Positions 23,109 through 30,039 of a stretch of 30,059 nucleotides of DNA are shown one piece after another (position 1 is the first letter of the stretch; the number at the start of each line of letters is the position of its first letter). Source of the DNA: CAYNLG01 sp964397995 (GTDB lineage Bacteria; Planctomycetota; Phycisphaerae; FEN-1346); contig CAYNLG010000044.1 in the NCBI GenBank assembly GCA_964397995.1, positions 1-30,059 on the forward strand. Direction: 5' to 3'. Under the pieces are notes generated by a model. The model was not told where the DNA came from, ran no database searches, and saw only the letters and a list, made by a program, of their open reading frames with translations. The translations under genes and the position numbers were made by a program.

Positions 23109-24323
23109 ATGGCCGACATGGACCTCCGGCACCTGCTCGACGACAACGGTTCCAAGCTCATCCTCTACGTCTGGGACGGCGTGGGCGGCGGGACGAGCGG
23201 CCCCGGCGGCCGGACCGAACTCCAGGCCGCCCGCACCCCCAACGCCGACCGCCTTGCCGCCGCCGGCGTCACCGGACGCCTCGAACCCGTCTACCCCGGC
23301 GTCACGCCCGGCAGCGGCCCGGGCCACCTGGGCCTCTTCGGCTACGACCCCATCGAGTACCAGATCGGCCGCGGGGCCCTGGAGGCCGTCGGCGTTGGCT
23401 TCGACCTTCAGCCGAGCGACGTGGCCGCCCGTCTCAACTTCTGCACCCTCGATTCCGGCGGCAACATCACCGACCGCCGCGCCGGCCGCATCCCCAACGA
23501 CGAGTCCTTTCCCATCGTCGAGCGGCTGGGCGAGGCCATCGCCGAGGAGGACGGCGTCCAGGTTCTCTGGGCCCCGGTCAAGGAGCACCGGGCCCTGATG
23601 GTGCTGCGCGGCGACCGTCTCGGCGACGGCCTCAAGGATACCGATCCGCAGCAGACGGGCGTCCCGCCGCTGGAACCCGAGGTCTCGGACGATTCGCCCG
23701 AGAGCGCCCGGACCGCCAAGATCGCCGCCGCCGTCCTCCGGCGCGCCCGCGAGGTGCTCGCCGACGAACCGAAGGCGAGCGGGGTGCTGGCGCGCGGCTT
23801 CGCGACGAAGCCGAACTGGCCGAGTGTGACGGAGCGGTTCGGCGTCCGGGCCGCCGTCGTCGCGGGGACGCCGATGTACCGGGGCGTCGCGCGGCTCGTG
23901 GGGATGGAGGCGCTGGACGCCTGCAACGACCCGGAGAAGGACGTCGCCAGCCTGGCCGCCCATTGGGACGAGTACGACTACTTCTTCCTCCATTACAAGC
24001 ACACCGACAAGGCCGGCGAAGACGGCGACTTCGACGCCAAGGTCCATTACATCGAGGAGGCCGACGCGAGCCTGCCGCCGATCGAAACGCTTGGGCCCGA
24101 CGTCCTCGTCGTGACGGCCGACCACTCGACGCCGGCGGTGATGAAGGCCCACTCGTGGCACCCCGTGCCGGCGCTGCTTTCGGCGAAGCTGGCCCGCCGC
24201 GACGCGGTCGAGACGTTCGACGAGATCGCCTGCATCACGGGCGGCCTGGGCCTGCGCCCGAGCCGCCACCTGATGCCGCTGATGCTGGCCCACGCGGGGC
24301 GCCTGGCGAAGTTCGGGGCGTAG
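23109..24323 (+). CDS. apgM: Cofactor-independent phosphoglycerate mutase, archaeal type
   Basis: The 404-aa protein starts at ATG 23109; GCGAGGA lies about 8 nt upstream. It is an alkaline-phosphatase-superfamily enzyme that interconverts 3- and 2-phosphoglycerate in glycolysis. D23 (YVWDGVGGG) and the active-site S69 (GVTPGSGPGHLGLFGYD) form the first metal/phosphate site. HYKHTDKAGEDGDF (about 297-310) and VVTADHSTP supply the second-half metal ligands. These blocks match the ApgM family and not bacterial GpmI, which is longer with a separate second domain. Length is normal. It stands alone under its own promoter. Confidence 0.93.
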   Translation: MADMDLRHLLDDNGSKLILYVWDGVGGGTSGPGGRTELQAARTPNADRLAAAGVTGRLEPVYPGVTPGSGPGHLGLFGYDPIEYQIGRGALEAVGVGFDLQPSDVAARLNFCTLDSGGNITDRRAGRIPNDESFPIVERLGEAIAEEDGVQVLWAPVKEHRALMVLRGDRLGDGLKDTDPQQTGVPPLEPEVSDDSPESARTAKIAAAVLRRAREVLADEPKASGVLARGFATKPNWPSVTERFGVRAAVVAGTPMYRGVARLVGMEALDACNDPEKDVASLAAHWDEYDYFFLHYKHTDKAGEDGDFDAKVHYIEEADASLPPIETLGPDVLVVTADHSTPAVMKAHSWHPVPALLSAKLARRDAVETFDEIACITGGLGLRPSRHLMPLMLAHAGRLAKFGA

Positions 24324-24384
24324 GGCGCGGCCGGGCTGCGCAGACGCCTCGGGTGGATCCTCGTCGCCTTCAGCGCCCGTCGAT

Positions 24385-24413
24385 TTGACTTTGCCCCGAA
24401 TATGGGGTATAGT
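24385..24413 (+). promoter_or_regulatory. Strong sigma70-type promoter of a PEP-CTERM gene
   Basis: TTGACT (24385-24390), 17-nt spacer, TATAGT (24408-24413), in a locally AT-richer patch. The start near 24420 gives a leader of about 90 nt. This is not the sigma54-type -24/-12 sequence found before some PEP-CTERM genes. Confidence 0.75.
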
Positions 24414-24510
24414 AAATTGGTTCGGACACAATAGTTTGGGGGGTTCCGTGCGCGCCGCGCGTCGCGGGCCACGCCGCGAGAGGTCTTCTGGGGTGAGAGG
24501 GGGTTGCGCG

Positions 24511-25125
24511 ATGGCACGGTCGCACGCGCTTCGGATGATGGGCGGGGTTCTGGTCCTCGTGGCGGCGGCGCTGCCCGCCTTGGCGGGGCCCTGGACGGTC
24601 ACGAGGCTGACCTATACGGGGCTTGACAAGCACGACATCGTGACCGACGGGTCGCTGGTCGCCTGGACCGAGTTGCCCTCGCTGGGGGCGGACGAAGACG
24701 TCTTCGTCTACGAGGGCGGCGCGGTCACCCGCCTCACGGACGACGCCTGGGTCGGCTCCGACGGCCACGACGACGAAGTCTGGCTCTACGACGCCGACGC
24801 GGGCACCGTCCTGCAGCTCACCGACAACGACGCCAACGCCGACTACGGCGTCTGCCTCGACGGCGACCTGGTGGCCTGGGTCGGCCCCGACCCGGTGGGC
24901 GGCGACAGCGAAATCTTCCTGCACAATGCCGCCACCGGCGTCACCACCCAGGTGACCGAGAACGCCTACGGCGACACCTCGCCCGCCCTGGCCGGACGCA
25001 CCCTCGCCTGGCTCGGCGTCCTCGACATCTACACGCGGGACGTCTTCATGGCGACGGTCCCGGGCCCCGGGACGCTCGGGCTGCTGGCCGCCGGGCTGGC
25101 GGTCCTGGCTCGCCGCCGCCGGTAG
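24511..25125 (+). CDS. PEP-CTERM-like secreted protein with beta-propeller repeats
   Basis: The 204-aa protein starts at ATG 24511; GAGAGGGGG lies 7 nt upstream. A signal peptide covers 1-25 (cut after ALA). Residues 30-175 consist of TolB-like repeats, each a 'DGxLVAW' strand plus a 'DxExFLYN..TG.VTQLTDN' strand. One unit (about 75-95) appears to lack its middle, running straight from LTDD into AWVGSDGHDDEVWLYD. The tail VPGPGTLGLLAAGLAVLARRRR (183-204) is a PEP-CTERM sorting signal with Gly in place of Glu. The motif normally directs export and exosortase processing. The repeats suggest a degenerate propeller that may bind surface polysaccharide; function is unknown. Confidence 0.82.
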   Translation: MARSHALRMMGGVLVLVAAALPALAGPWTVTRLTYTGLDKHDIVTDGSLVAWTELPSLGADEDVFVYEGGAVTRLTDDAWVGSDGHDDEVWLYDADAGTVLQLTDNDANADYGVCLDGDLVAWVGPDPVGGDSEIFLHNAATGVTTQVTENAYGDTSPALAGRTLAWLGVLDIYTRDVFMATVPGPGTLGLLAAGLAVLARRRR

Positions 25126-25144
25126 AGTGCGGCACGGATGCAGA

Positions 25145-25172
25145 GCGGGCGGCCCGCTGCCGGACCGCCCGC
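25145..25172 (-). repeat. 3' hairpin, copy A, between convergent PEP-CTERM genes
   Basis: GCGGGCGG (25145-25152) pairs with CCGCCCGC (25165-25172); CCG/CGG extends the stem inward to a 4-nt loop. In the minus-strand RNA the single mismatch becomes a U-G pair. It lies 37 nt past the stop of the protease gene. No T tract follows, so it may stabilise or process RNA rather than end it. Confidence 0.7.
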
Positions 25173-25209
25173 GTGACGTCGCGTTCCCTTCAGTTGCTCG
25201 CGGCGCGGC

Positions 25210-26607
25210 CTACCGCCGTTTTCGCACCGCCACCGCCACCGCGCCGAAGGCCAGCAGGACCAGCGTCCCCGGTTCCGGGACGATGGCATAGGCCTTCATC
25301 GTGAAGCTCTGATACCCCTGGTCGTAGTCGTACAGGTCCAGCCACGCGCCCGCGACGGTGTCGAAGTAGTAGCACTCGCCCGCGGCGTTGACCTCGGACG
25401 TCTTCTGCGAATCCGAACCGTACGAGACGCCTTGCTCGCCCCCCGGCAGCGACAGGTACACGAGGAAATCGTCGCCGGCGGCAATCGTGACGGGGCTGGC
25501 GAGGTCGATCGTATAGTACCCCGCGTCGGCGACGATGCCGGCCGCCGTCGTCAGCGGGTCCGCCCCGGCCTCCAGGGCCGCCAGGCTGTCGTACAGACGG
25601 ACCTCGTACGGCTGGTCGGCCGTCTCGCTGTAGAAGCTGACGAGGCCGATCTGCTCGGCCTCCGGCCCGGCCACGTAGCGGCAGACCGCCAGCGACTCGT
25701 CGCACTCGTCGGGCAGGTACCACGAGCCGATCGCGCCGACCATGTCGTGGTAATGGACGCCCGCGATCGCGTCGATCGGGCCCATGTCGAAGAACGACGC
25801 CCCGTCGCCGGTCAGGAACCGCTGGCTCTCGTAGGAGACCCAGAACGTCGTCGGGCTCGAGGGCGTCGGATGGCTCTGCTTGACGAGCCAGGCGCCCGGC
25901 GACGGCGCCCTCGGGCAGACCTTCGCGTCGTCCCAGCCGATGATGTTCATCGCGTGCCCGCTCAGACCCTCGCCGCTCGCCGTGCCGTCGTCGTAGTAGG
26001 TGTTGCTGCCGGCGTCGTAGGCCATATTGTAATGGGCGATGCCCACGTACGGGGCGCCCAGGTCGATGACGGCCTGCTTGATGGCGTCGCGGTCCTGGAT
26101 GTGCCGCGCGCTCTCCAGGAAATACGCCGGCGGGTACGTCCCGGCGGCCGGCCATAGGGGCTCCCCGCCCGGGCCGTAGTACCCGCTGCTGTCATAGAAC
26201 GTGCCCGTGTACCAGTACGGGCACTGGGCCTCGGTAATCGGCCCGTCGAGGCGGGCCATGTGGCTGATGCCGATGTTGGGGCGGCCGCCGGAGTTGACGG
26301 CGCGGCACCAGCCGGCGATTGGCGGATCCGCGAAGAGGTGCCCCTGCGTCTCGTTGCACCGCAGGAACTGCTGTGACAGGTCCAGGGCGTTCGGGTCTCC
26401 CGCCCACAGCCCGTCCGTCAGGACGTTCGACTCCGCCGCCACCATGATCGCGAAGGCCCAGCACGGCCCGGCGCCGACCTGGTCCTCCACCCGGGTGTTG
26501 ACGCGGCCGAGGGCGGCCAAGTCATAGCTCGACGGCAACGCGGCCGCGGCCGGTCCGGCCCATAGCGCCACCCCGACGACAGCCGCCACCCATCGCATCT
26601 TCCGCAT
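25210..26607 (-). CDS. Secreted papain-like (C1) protease with PEP-CTERM signal
   Basis: The 465-aa protein starts at ATG 26607, with GGGGAGGTAA 6 nt upstream. A signal peptide covers 1-22 (cut after AAA). The C1 peptidase domain (about 24-275) has Q43 and catalytic C49 (EDQVGAGPCWAF) and H218 (LSGHAMNIIGWDD). The usual Asn of VKNSW is Gln here (VKQSH, Q244), so the triad is altered. Residues about 285-440 form a beta-rich lectin-like domain (SETADQPYEVRLYDS, ASPVTIAAGDDFLVYLSL) as seen beside C1 peptidases in clostridial and planctomycete proteins. The tail VPEPGTLVLLAFGAVAVAVRKRR, written in parts as VPEPGTLVLLAFG and AVAVRKRR, is a PEP-CTERM signal. It is likely surface-bound and processed by an exosortase elsewhere. 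Confidence 0.9.
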   Translation of the reverse strand: MRKMRWVAAVVGVALWAGPAAAALPSSYDLAALGRVNTRVEDQVGAGPCWAFAIMVAAESNVLTDGLWAGDPNALDLSQQFLRCNETQGHLFADPPIAGWCRAVNSGGRPNIGISHMARLDGPITEAQCPYWYTGTFYDSSGYYGPGGEPLWPAAGTYPPAYFLESARHIQDRDAIKQAVIDLGAPYVGIAHYNMAYDAGSNTYYDDGTASGEGLSGHAMNIIGWDDAKVCPRAPSPGAWLVKQSHPTPSSPTTFWVSYESQRFLTGDGASFFDMGPIDAIAGVHYHDMVGAIGSWYLPDECDESLAVCRYVAGPEAEQIGLVSFYSETADQPYEVRLYDSLAALEAGADPLTTAAGIVADAGYYTIDLASPVTIAAGDDFLVYLSLPGGEQGVSYGSDSQKTSEVNAAGECYYFDTVAGAWLDLYDYDQGYQSFTMKAYAIVPEPGTLVLLAFGAVAVAVRKRR

Positions 26608-26646
26608 CGTATTACCTCCCCAAAGGCGTGTCCCACGGCACTTCCT

Positions 26647-26674
26647 AATATACACCGGATTCGGCGGAAAGCAA
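26647..26674 (-). promoter_or_regulatory. Promoter of the PEP-CTERM protease gene
   Basis: On the minus strand TTGCTT (26674-26669), 16-nt spacer, TATATT (26652-26647), about 40 nt before ATG 26607. Confidence 0.6.
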
Positions 26675-26694
26675 ACGCCCGGGCGCGCGCAGCA

Positions 26695-26725
26695 CGCGGG
26701 CGGCCCGGTCACCGGACCGCCCGCG
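26695..26725 (-). repeat. 3' hairpin, copy B, near-identical to copy A
   Basis: CGCGGGCGG (26695-26703) and CCGCCCGCG (26717-26725) are the outer arms; CCCGG/CCGGA continue the stem to a 3-nt loop. The same inner position is a C-A mismatch on the plus strand, that is U-G in minus-strand RNA, as in copy A. It lies 29 nt past the stop of the concanavalin-like gene and just before the protease promoter. Confidence 0.7.
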
Positions 26726-26754
26726 CATGGCCTATCCTGTTGCCGCGAAAGGAC

Positions 26755-27642
26755 TTACCGCCGTTTGCGTGCCGCCATCAGCCCCAGCCCGCCGAGGGCC
26801 ACCATCGCCAGCGTCGCCGGCTCCGGCGTGAGGCCCATCTCCCCGAGCGACTCGCGCAGGCGGAACTCGTCGAAAAGAATCCGCGACCCGTTCCCGCTGT
26901 GCGTCTCCAGCCGCAGGCTCCCCCACGCCGAGGCCGTGTCCTTGTCCAGGTTCGGGTTCAGCGTGATGGCCACGCCCGACTGGCCGCCCGCGATGTCGTC
27001 GGCGAGCACGTCCGCCGGGTCCGGATCGACCCACAGGCTGTGCGGGTCGTAGTACGTGTCGGGGAGGTCCCGCATGCGGAAGACCGCCAGGTGCGCGACG
27101 TCCGGCGCGAGGCCCCCGACGCTCAGGACGTCGGCGCTGTTGCCGGCGTGGTGCGTCTCGAGGGTGCCCGTCCCGCCCGCGACGGTGATGATAAACTCGG
27201 CCGGCCGGTTGCTCCCGGTGGCGTCGCCCAGGGTGATCTTCAGCGACCCGGCCACGGCGTTGAACTGGAAGAGAAACGCCCCCCAGACCTGGTCGGTCGC
27301 GTCGGGGTCGGTGTAGTTGTAGGCGAGAGCGCGGCTGACGCTGCCGCCGTTCGGGGGGCTCTGGAGCCCGTCGACCCAGGCCTCCAGGTGGCCGGGCGTC
27401 GCGCCGTCGACCAGCGGATGCACCAGGCCGCCGGCCCGGTGGAAGACGTCGCGCTTGATGTCGATCGTCCCGGCCGCCCAGGGCGACGCCGCAAAGCCCG
27501 TCCGCGCGGGGCCGAGGCCGACGACCGTCGCGTCGTCGGCGTAGCCGGGGCCGAAGCCCTCCTCGACGAGCGATGCCCCGGCCGCCCCCGCCAGTAGACC
27601 TCCGGTCAGTGCCGCCAGTGCGGCCATCGCAAGCGTACGCAT
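26755..27642 (-). CDS. PEP-CTERM secreted protein, concanavalin-like fold
   Basis: The 295-aa protein starts at ATG 27642 with GAGGTGG 5 nt upstream. A signal peptide covers 1-24 (cut after AGA or GAS). The body is a beta-sandwich of the concanavalin/LamG kind: strand patterns GSLKITLGDATG, PAEFIITVAGGTG, and SRILFDEFRLRES, the last typical of the 'D-E-F-R-L' ending in planctomycete LamG-like proteins. The tail TPEPATLAMVALGGLGLMAARKRR, in parts TPEPATLAMVALGG and MAARKRR, is a clear PEP-CTERM signal. Such proteins are exported to a polysaccharide-rich surface; the ligand is unknown. It has its own strong promoter and is separated from the downstream protease by hairpin copy B. Confidence 0.85.
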   Translation of the reverse strand: MRTLAMAALAALTGGLLAGAAGASLVEEGFGPGYADDATVVGLGPARTGFAASPWAAGTIDIKRDVFHRAGGLVHPLVDGATPGHLEAWVDGLQSPPNGGSVSRALAYNYTDPDATDQVWGAFLFQFNAVAGSLKITLGDATGSNRPAEFIITVAGGTGTLETHHAGNSADVLSVGGLAPDVAHLAVFRMRDLPDTYYDPHSLWVDPDPADVLADDIAGGQSGVAITLNPNLDKDTASAWGSLRLETHSGNGSRILFDEFRLRESLGEMGLTPEPATLAMVALGGLGLMAARKRR

Positions 27643-27761
27643 GGTCCACCTCGTTGTTCGTGGCAAGACGTGGGCGACACGCGGGGCTCGGCCGCGCTGC
27701 GCCGCGGATGTACCGCGTGCCGCCAAGCGCGCGAGCGCGAATCCCCCAGGGTGACTACCCA

Positions 27762-27790
27762 AGTATAGCCCACGTTCGGGAGCCCGTCAA
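27762..27790 (-). promoter_or_regulatory. Strong promoter of the concanavalin-like PEP-CTERM gene
   Basis: On the minus strand TTGACG (27790-27785), 17-nt spacer, TATACT (27767-27762). The -35 overlaps the stop of the MDR dehydrogenase. RNA starts near 27755, giving a leader of about 110 nt. Confidence 0.75.
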
Positions 27791-28785
27791 ACGGGTTGCG
27801 GAGCCGCGGGGCCGGCCTCCCGCCAGTCAAAGACGGTGCACAAGGCGTCGGTGCGGCCGTGGAGCAGGGCCTGGTACGCCGCCTGGCACTCGCGCGGCCG
27901 GGCCGTGCGGTAGAGGCCGGCGACCCGGAGGGTGCCGTCCGCCAACTGACGGAGGATCGCGGCACAGTTCTCGCGGTAGCTGCCGGCTCGGAAGGCCGTG
28001 GCATGCCACGGGATCTCCCACTCCCAGCCGCTCCGCAGGTGCAGGTACCGCCAGAAGACCTTCCAGAGGATGTCCCGCGCCGGGGCGCCGTCGCCCGTCC
28101 ACGGGACGCCGACGAGGAAGACCTCGCCCCCCTTCCGCACGAGGCAGCAGGCGTCGTAGACCGCCCGTTCCCGGCCCGCGCACTCGATGGCCGCCTCCAC
28201 CCGGTCCTGCCAGGCCGGGTCGTTGACCGGCACCCGCCTGAGGACCGGGCACGCGCAGAAGCGCCCGAGCAGCGCGCGCCGGGCCGGGTCGGGATCGACC
28301 GCGAGGACCGTGTACCCCGCACCCGCGAAGAGGCGCGCGGCAAAGTGCCCCACGGCCCCGAGCCCGGTTACCAGGACCACGCCGGGCGGCCGCGCCGCCG
28401 TCCGCGTCAGGCAGCTCCAGCCGATGGCGGCCATGCGCGCGAGGACGGCCGCCTCCGGCGCGAGGCCCCGCGGCACGGCCACCACCTCGTCCGCCGGGAC
28501 GCATTGCCACGAGGCATGCTTGCCGATGCAGAAGACGCGGTCGCCGGCGGCAAGGTCCGCGACGTCGCCGCCCACCTCCCGGACCTCGAAGACCGCCCCG
28601 TAGCCGGGCTCGTGGGGGTGGCCGGTGGCCGCGCGGTACTGCATCCCCAGTTCGGTACCCGCGCTGACGACCGACGCCAGGGTGGGGCCGGCCACGTCCC
28701 GCGCGCCGGGCGCCGCGGCGGGCCGCTCCAGCAACTCGGCCCGCTCGGGCGCGGGAAAGACGATTTGCCGCATGGACCGTGGCAT
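27787..28785 (-). CDS. Medium-chain dehydrogenase, zinc-less type
   Basis: The 332-aa protein starts at ATG 28785 (or ATG 28773, MRQIVFPAP, which fits relatives better; neither has a clear ribosome site). The N-terminal GroES-like domain shows PTLASVVSAGTELGMQYRAA, then EPGYGAVFEVREVG. The usual catalytic Cys and the GHE zinc ligands are replaced (SAGTE, PGYG), so no active-site zinc is expected. The Rossmann fold reads VLVTGLGAVGHFAARLFAGAGYTVLAVDPD (GLGAVG core), a NAD-type nucleotide site. It resembles sugar or cyclitol dehydrogenases found beside TIM-barrel isomerases. It begins 13 nt after the isomerase stop, so it is the second gene of a two-gene operon. Confidence 0.9.
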   Translation of the reverse strand: MPRSMRQIVFPAPERAELLERPAAAPGARDVAGPTLASVVSAGTELGMQYRAATGHPHEPGYGAVFEVREVGGDVADLAAGDRVFCIGKHASWQCVPADEVVAVPRGLAPEAAVLARMAAIGWSCLTRTAARPPGVVLVTGLGAVGHFAARLFAGAGYTVLAVDPDPARRALLGRFCACPVLRRVPVNDPAWQDRVEAAIECAGRERAVYDACCLVRKGGEVFLVGVPWTGDGAPARDILWKVFWRYLHLRSGWEWEIPWHATAFRAGSYRENCAAILRQLADGTLRVAGLYRTARPRECQAAYQALLHGRTDALCTVFDWREAGPAAPQPV

Positions 28786-28798
28786 GGCGCCGCCCGTG

Positions 28799-29629
28799 TC
28801 AGGTGGAGAGGCCCAGGGCCGCCGCCTCCCCCCGCAGGAAGGCCGCGCTCTCGGCGAAGTCCGCCTCGGTGAAGTGCTCCATCAGCAGCGGCGTGTCGGG
28901 CCCGAGGGCCTCGACGCAAGTCAGGTAGGTCCGGTAGTCCAGGGCGCCCTTGCCCGGCGGGCGCTCGCTCAGGTGAACGGTCAGCTTGTCGCCGAGCCAT
29001 GTGTCCTTGGCGTGACAGCTCTTGATGTAGGGCCCCAGCGTCTCGAAACACGCGCGCAAAAAGTCGGCGTTGCGGAAGTACCGGGCGGGCGTGTTGATCA
29101 TGTTGACCGGGTCGAGGTGGGCCGCGAAGCCCGGCCGGTCGACCGCCCGGATCAGCCGCAGGTAACTCGCCGGCGAGTCCGGGACCATCCAGGGCATCGT
29201 CTCGATGGTGTAGAACGTCCGCGTCGGCCGGACCGCGTCGACGATCGTGCGGACCGTCTCGACCAGCAGCTCGAAGGTCGCGTCGGTCAGGTCGTCCGGG
29301 TGCGGGCCGCACCACCGCGGCCCGCGCGACCCGGCCACGTTCACGCAGCACGCCGCGCCGATCCGGTCGGCCAGGGCCAGCCGGGCTTGGCACCGGGCGA
29401 TTTTCGCGCGGCGTTCGGCCTCGTCAATCGAGAGCGGGTTGCTCCACGCCCCGACCTCGGCGATCCGGATGTCGGCCGCCTCGGCTGCCTGGACGTAGGC
29501 GGCCACGACGTCGTCGGCCGGGTCCCCCCCGAGCGGCCAGATGGCGGCCCGGTAGCCGCGCGCCTGCAGGGCGGCCACCCATTCGTCGGGCCCGGCCGCC
29601 TCCTGCCGCAGTTCCGCTCCCAGTCGCAC
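28799..29629 (-). CDS. Sugar phosphate isomerase/epimerase (TIM barrel)
   Basis: The 276-aa protein starts at GTG 29629 with GGGAGGTC about 8 nt upstream. It is an AP endonuclease 2-like barrel. Metal ligands E143 (TIETMPWM), D173 (HLDPVNM), H206 (SCHAKDT) and E251 (LLMEHFT) are present in order. The family isomerises or epimerises sugars and inositol derivatives, often after a neighbouring dehydrogenase makes a keto sugar, which fits the MDR gene 13 nt downstream. The substrate is not predictable. A 9-bp palindrome 51-73 nt before the start suggests control by a local DNA-binding regulator. Confidence 0.92.
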   Translation of the reverse strand: MRLGAELRQEAAGPDEWVAALQARGYRAAIWPLGGDPADDVVAAYVQAAEAADIRIAEVGAWSNPLSIDEAERRAKIARCQARLALADRIGAACCVNVAGSRGPRWCGPHPDDLTDATFELLVETVRTIVDAVRPTRTFYTIETMPWMVPDSPASYLRLIRAVDRPGFAAHLDPVNMINTPARYFRNADFLRACFETLGPYIKSCHAKDTWLGDKLTVHLSERPPGKGALDYRTYLTCVEALGPDTPLLMEHFTEADFAESAAFLRGEAAALGLST

Positions 29630-29679
29630 CGGTCAGACCTCCCGGGCCGGCCGACGGCGGGGCCGCCGGTCCGGCCGAT

Positions 29680-29702
29680 GTGCGGATGCCCTCCATCCGC
29701 AC
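29680..29702 (-). promoter_or_regulatory. Perfect 9-bp inverted repeat, operator candidate
   Basis: GTGCGGATG (29680-29688) and CATCCGCAC (29694-29702) flank 5 nt. It lies between a -10-like TATGCT (29715-29710, minus strand) and GTG 29629, in the leader of the isomerase-dehydrogenase operon. A DNA operator and an RNA hairpin are both possible. No regulator gene is in the window near it. Confidence 0.5.
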
Positions 29703-29860
29703 CGCCCGGAGCATACCGTCTTCGGCGGCGCCGTGCGCCTGTTCCTTTTTCCGCGGGCGTGTCGCCGAAGCGCAAAGCGAGACCGGCACAGCGTGCCCGT
29801 CACCGTTCCCGGCCGACCGGACGGGCCGCTGCGCACAACGTCTCGCCCGCGGGGGAAGGC

Positions 29861-29889
29861 TTGACACGGGGCGAGCACGGCCGCATAAT
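29861..29889 (+). promoter_or_regulatory. Promoter of tRNA-Pro
   Basis: Perfect TTGACA (29861-29866), 17-nt spacer, CATAAT (29884-29889), about 25 nt before the tRNA. Confidence 0.78.
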
Positions 29890-29913
29890 CCCCCGTCGCG
29901 ACCAATCCGACGT

Positions 29914-29991
29914 CGGGGCGTGGCGCAGCCTGGATAGCGCGCTTGACTGGGGGTCAAGAGGTCGCTGGTTCAAATCCAGTCGCCCCGACCA
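29914..29991 (+). tRNA. tRNA-Pro(GGG), CCA encoded
   Basis: Acceptor arms CGGGGCG (29914-29920) and CGCCCCG (29981-29987) pair perfectly, followed by A and encoded CCA. The anticodon stem CTTGA/TCAAG holds the loop CTGGGGG, with anticodon GGG at 29949-29951, reading CCC/CCU. The T arm has GGTTCAAATCC. The D arm carries GCGC..GCGC. Confidence 0.97.
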
Positions 29992-29999
29992 GTCATACA

Positions 30000-30039
30000 A
30001 GAGAGCCGTTCGGCGAGCGCGTCGAACGGCTTTCTCTTT
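30000..30039 (+). terminator. Intrinsic terminator after tRNA-Pro
   Basis: A 13-bp stem (30000-30012 with 30023-30035, one G-T pair; core GCCGTTCG/CGAACGGC) with a 10-nt loop, then CTTT. It lies 8 nt after the tRNA. The last 20 nt of the window hold nothing recognisable. Confidence 0.8.

Noticed and set aside
24324..24510. Possible riboswitch in the 90-nt leader of the PEP-CTERM gene
   Set aside because: No conserved aptamer motif could be recognised; the leader is simply GC-rich with a run of seven G.
29800..30000. 66-codon ORF antisense to the tRNA (SGRLDLNQRPLDPQSSAL...)
   Set aside because: This is the well-known false protein created by translating the complement of a tRNA-Pro gene.
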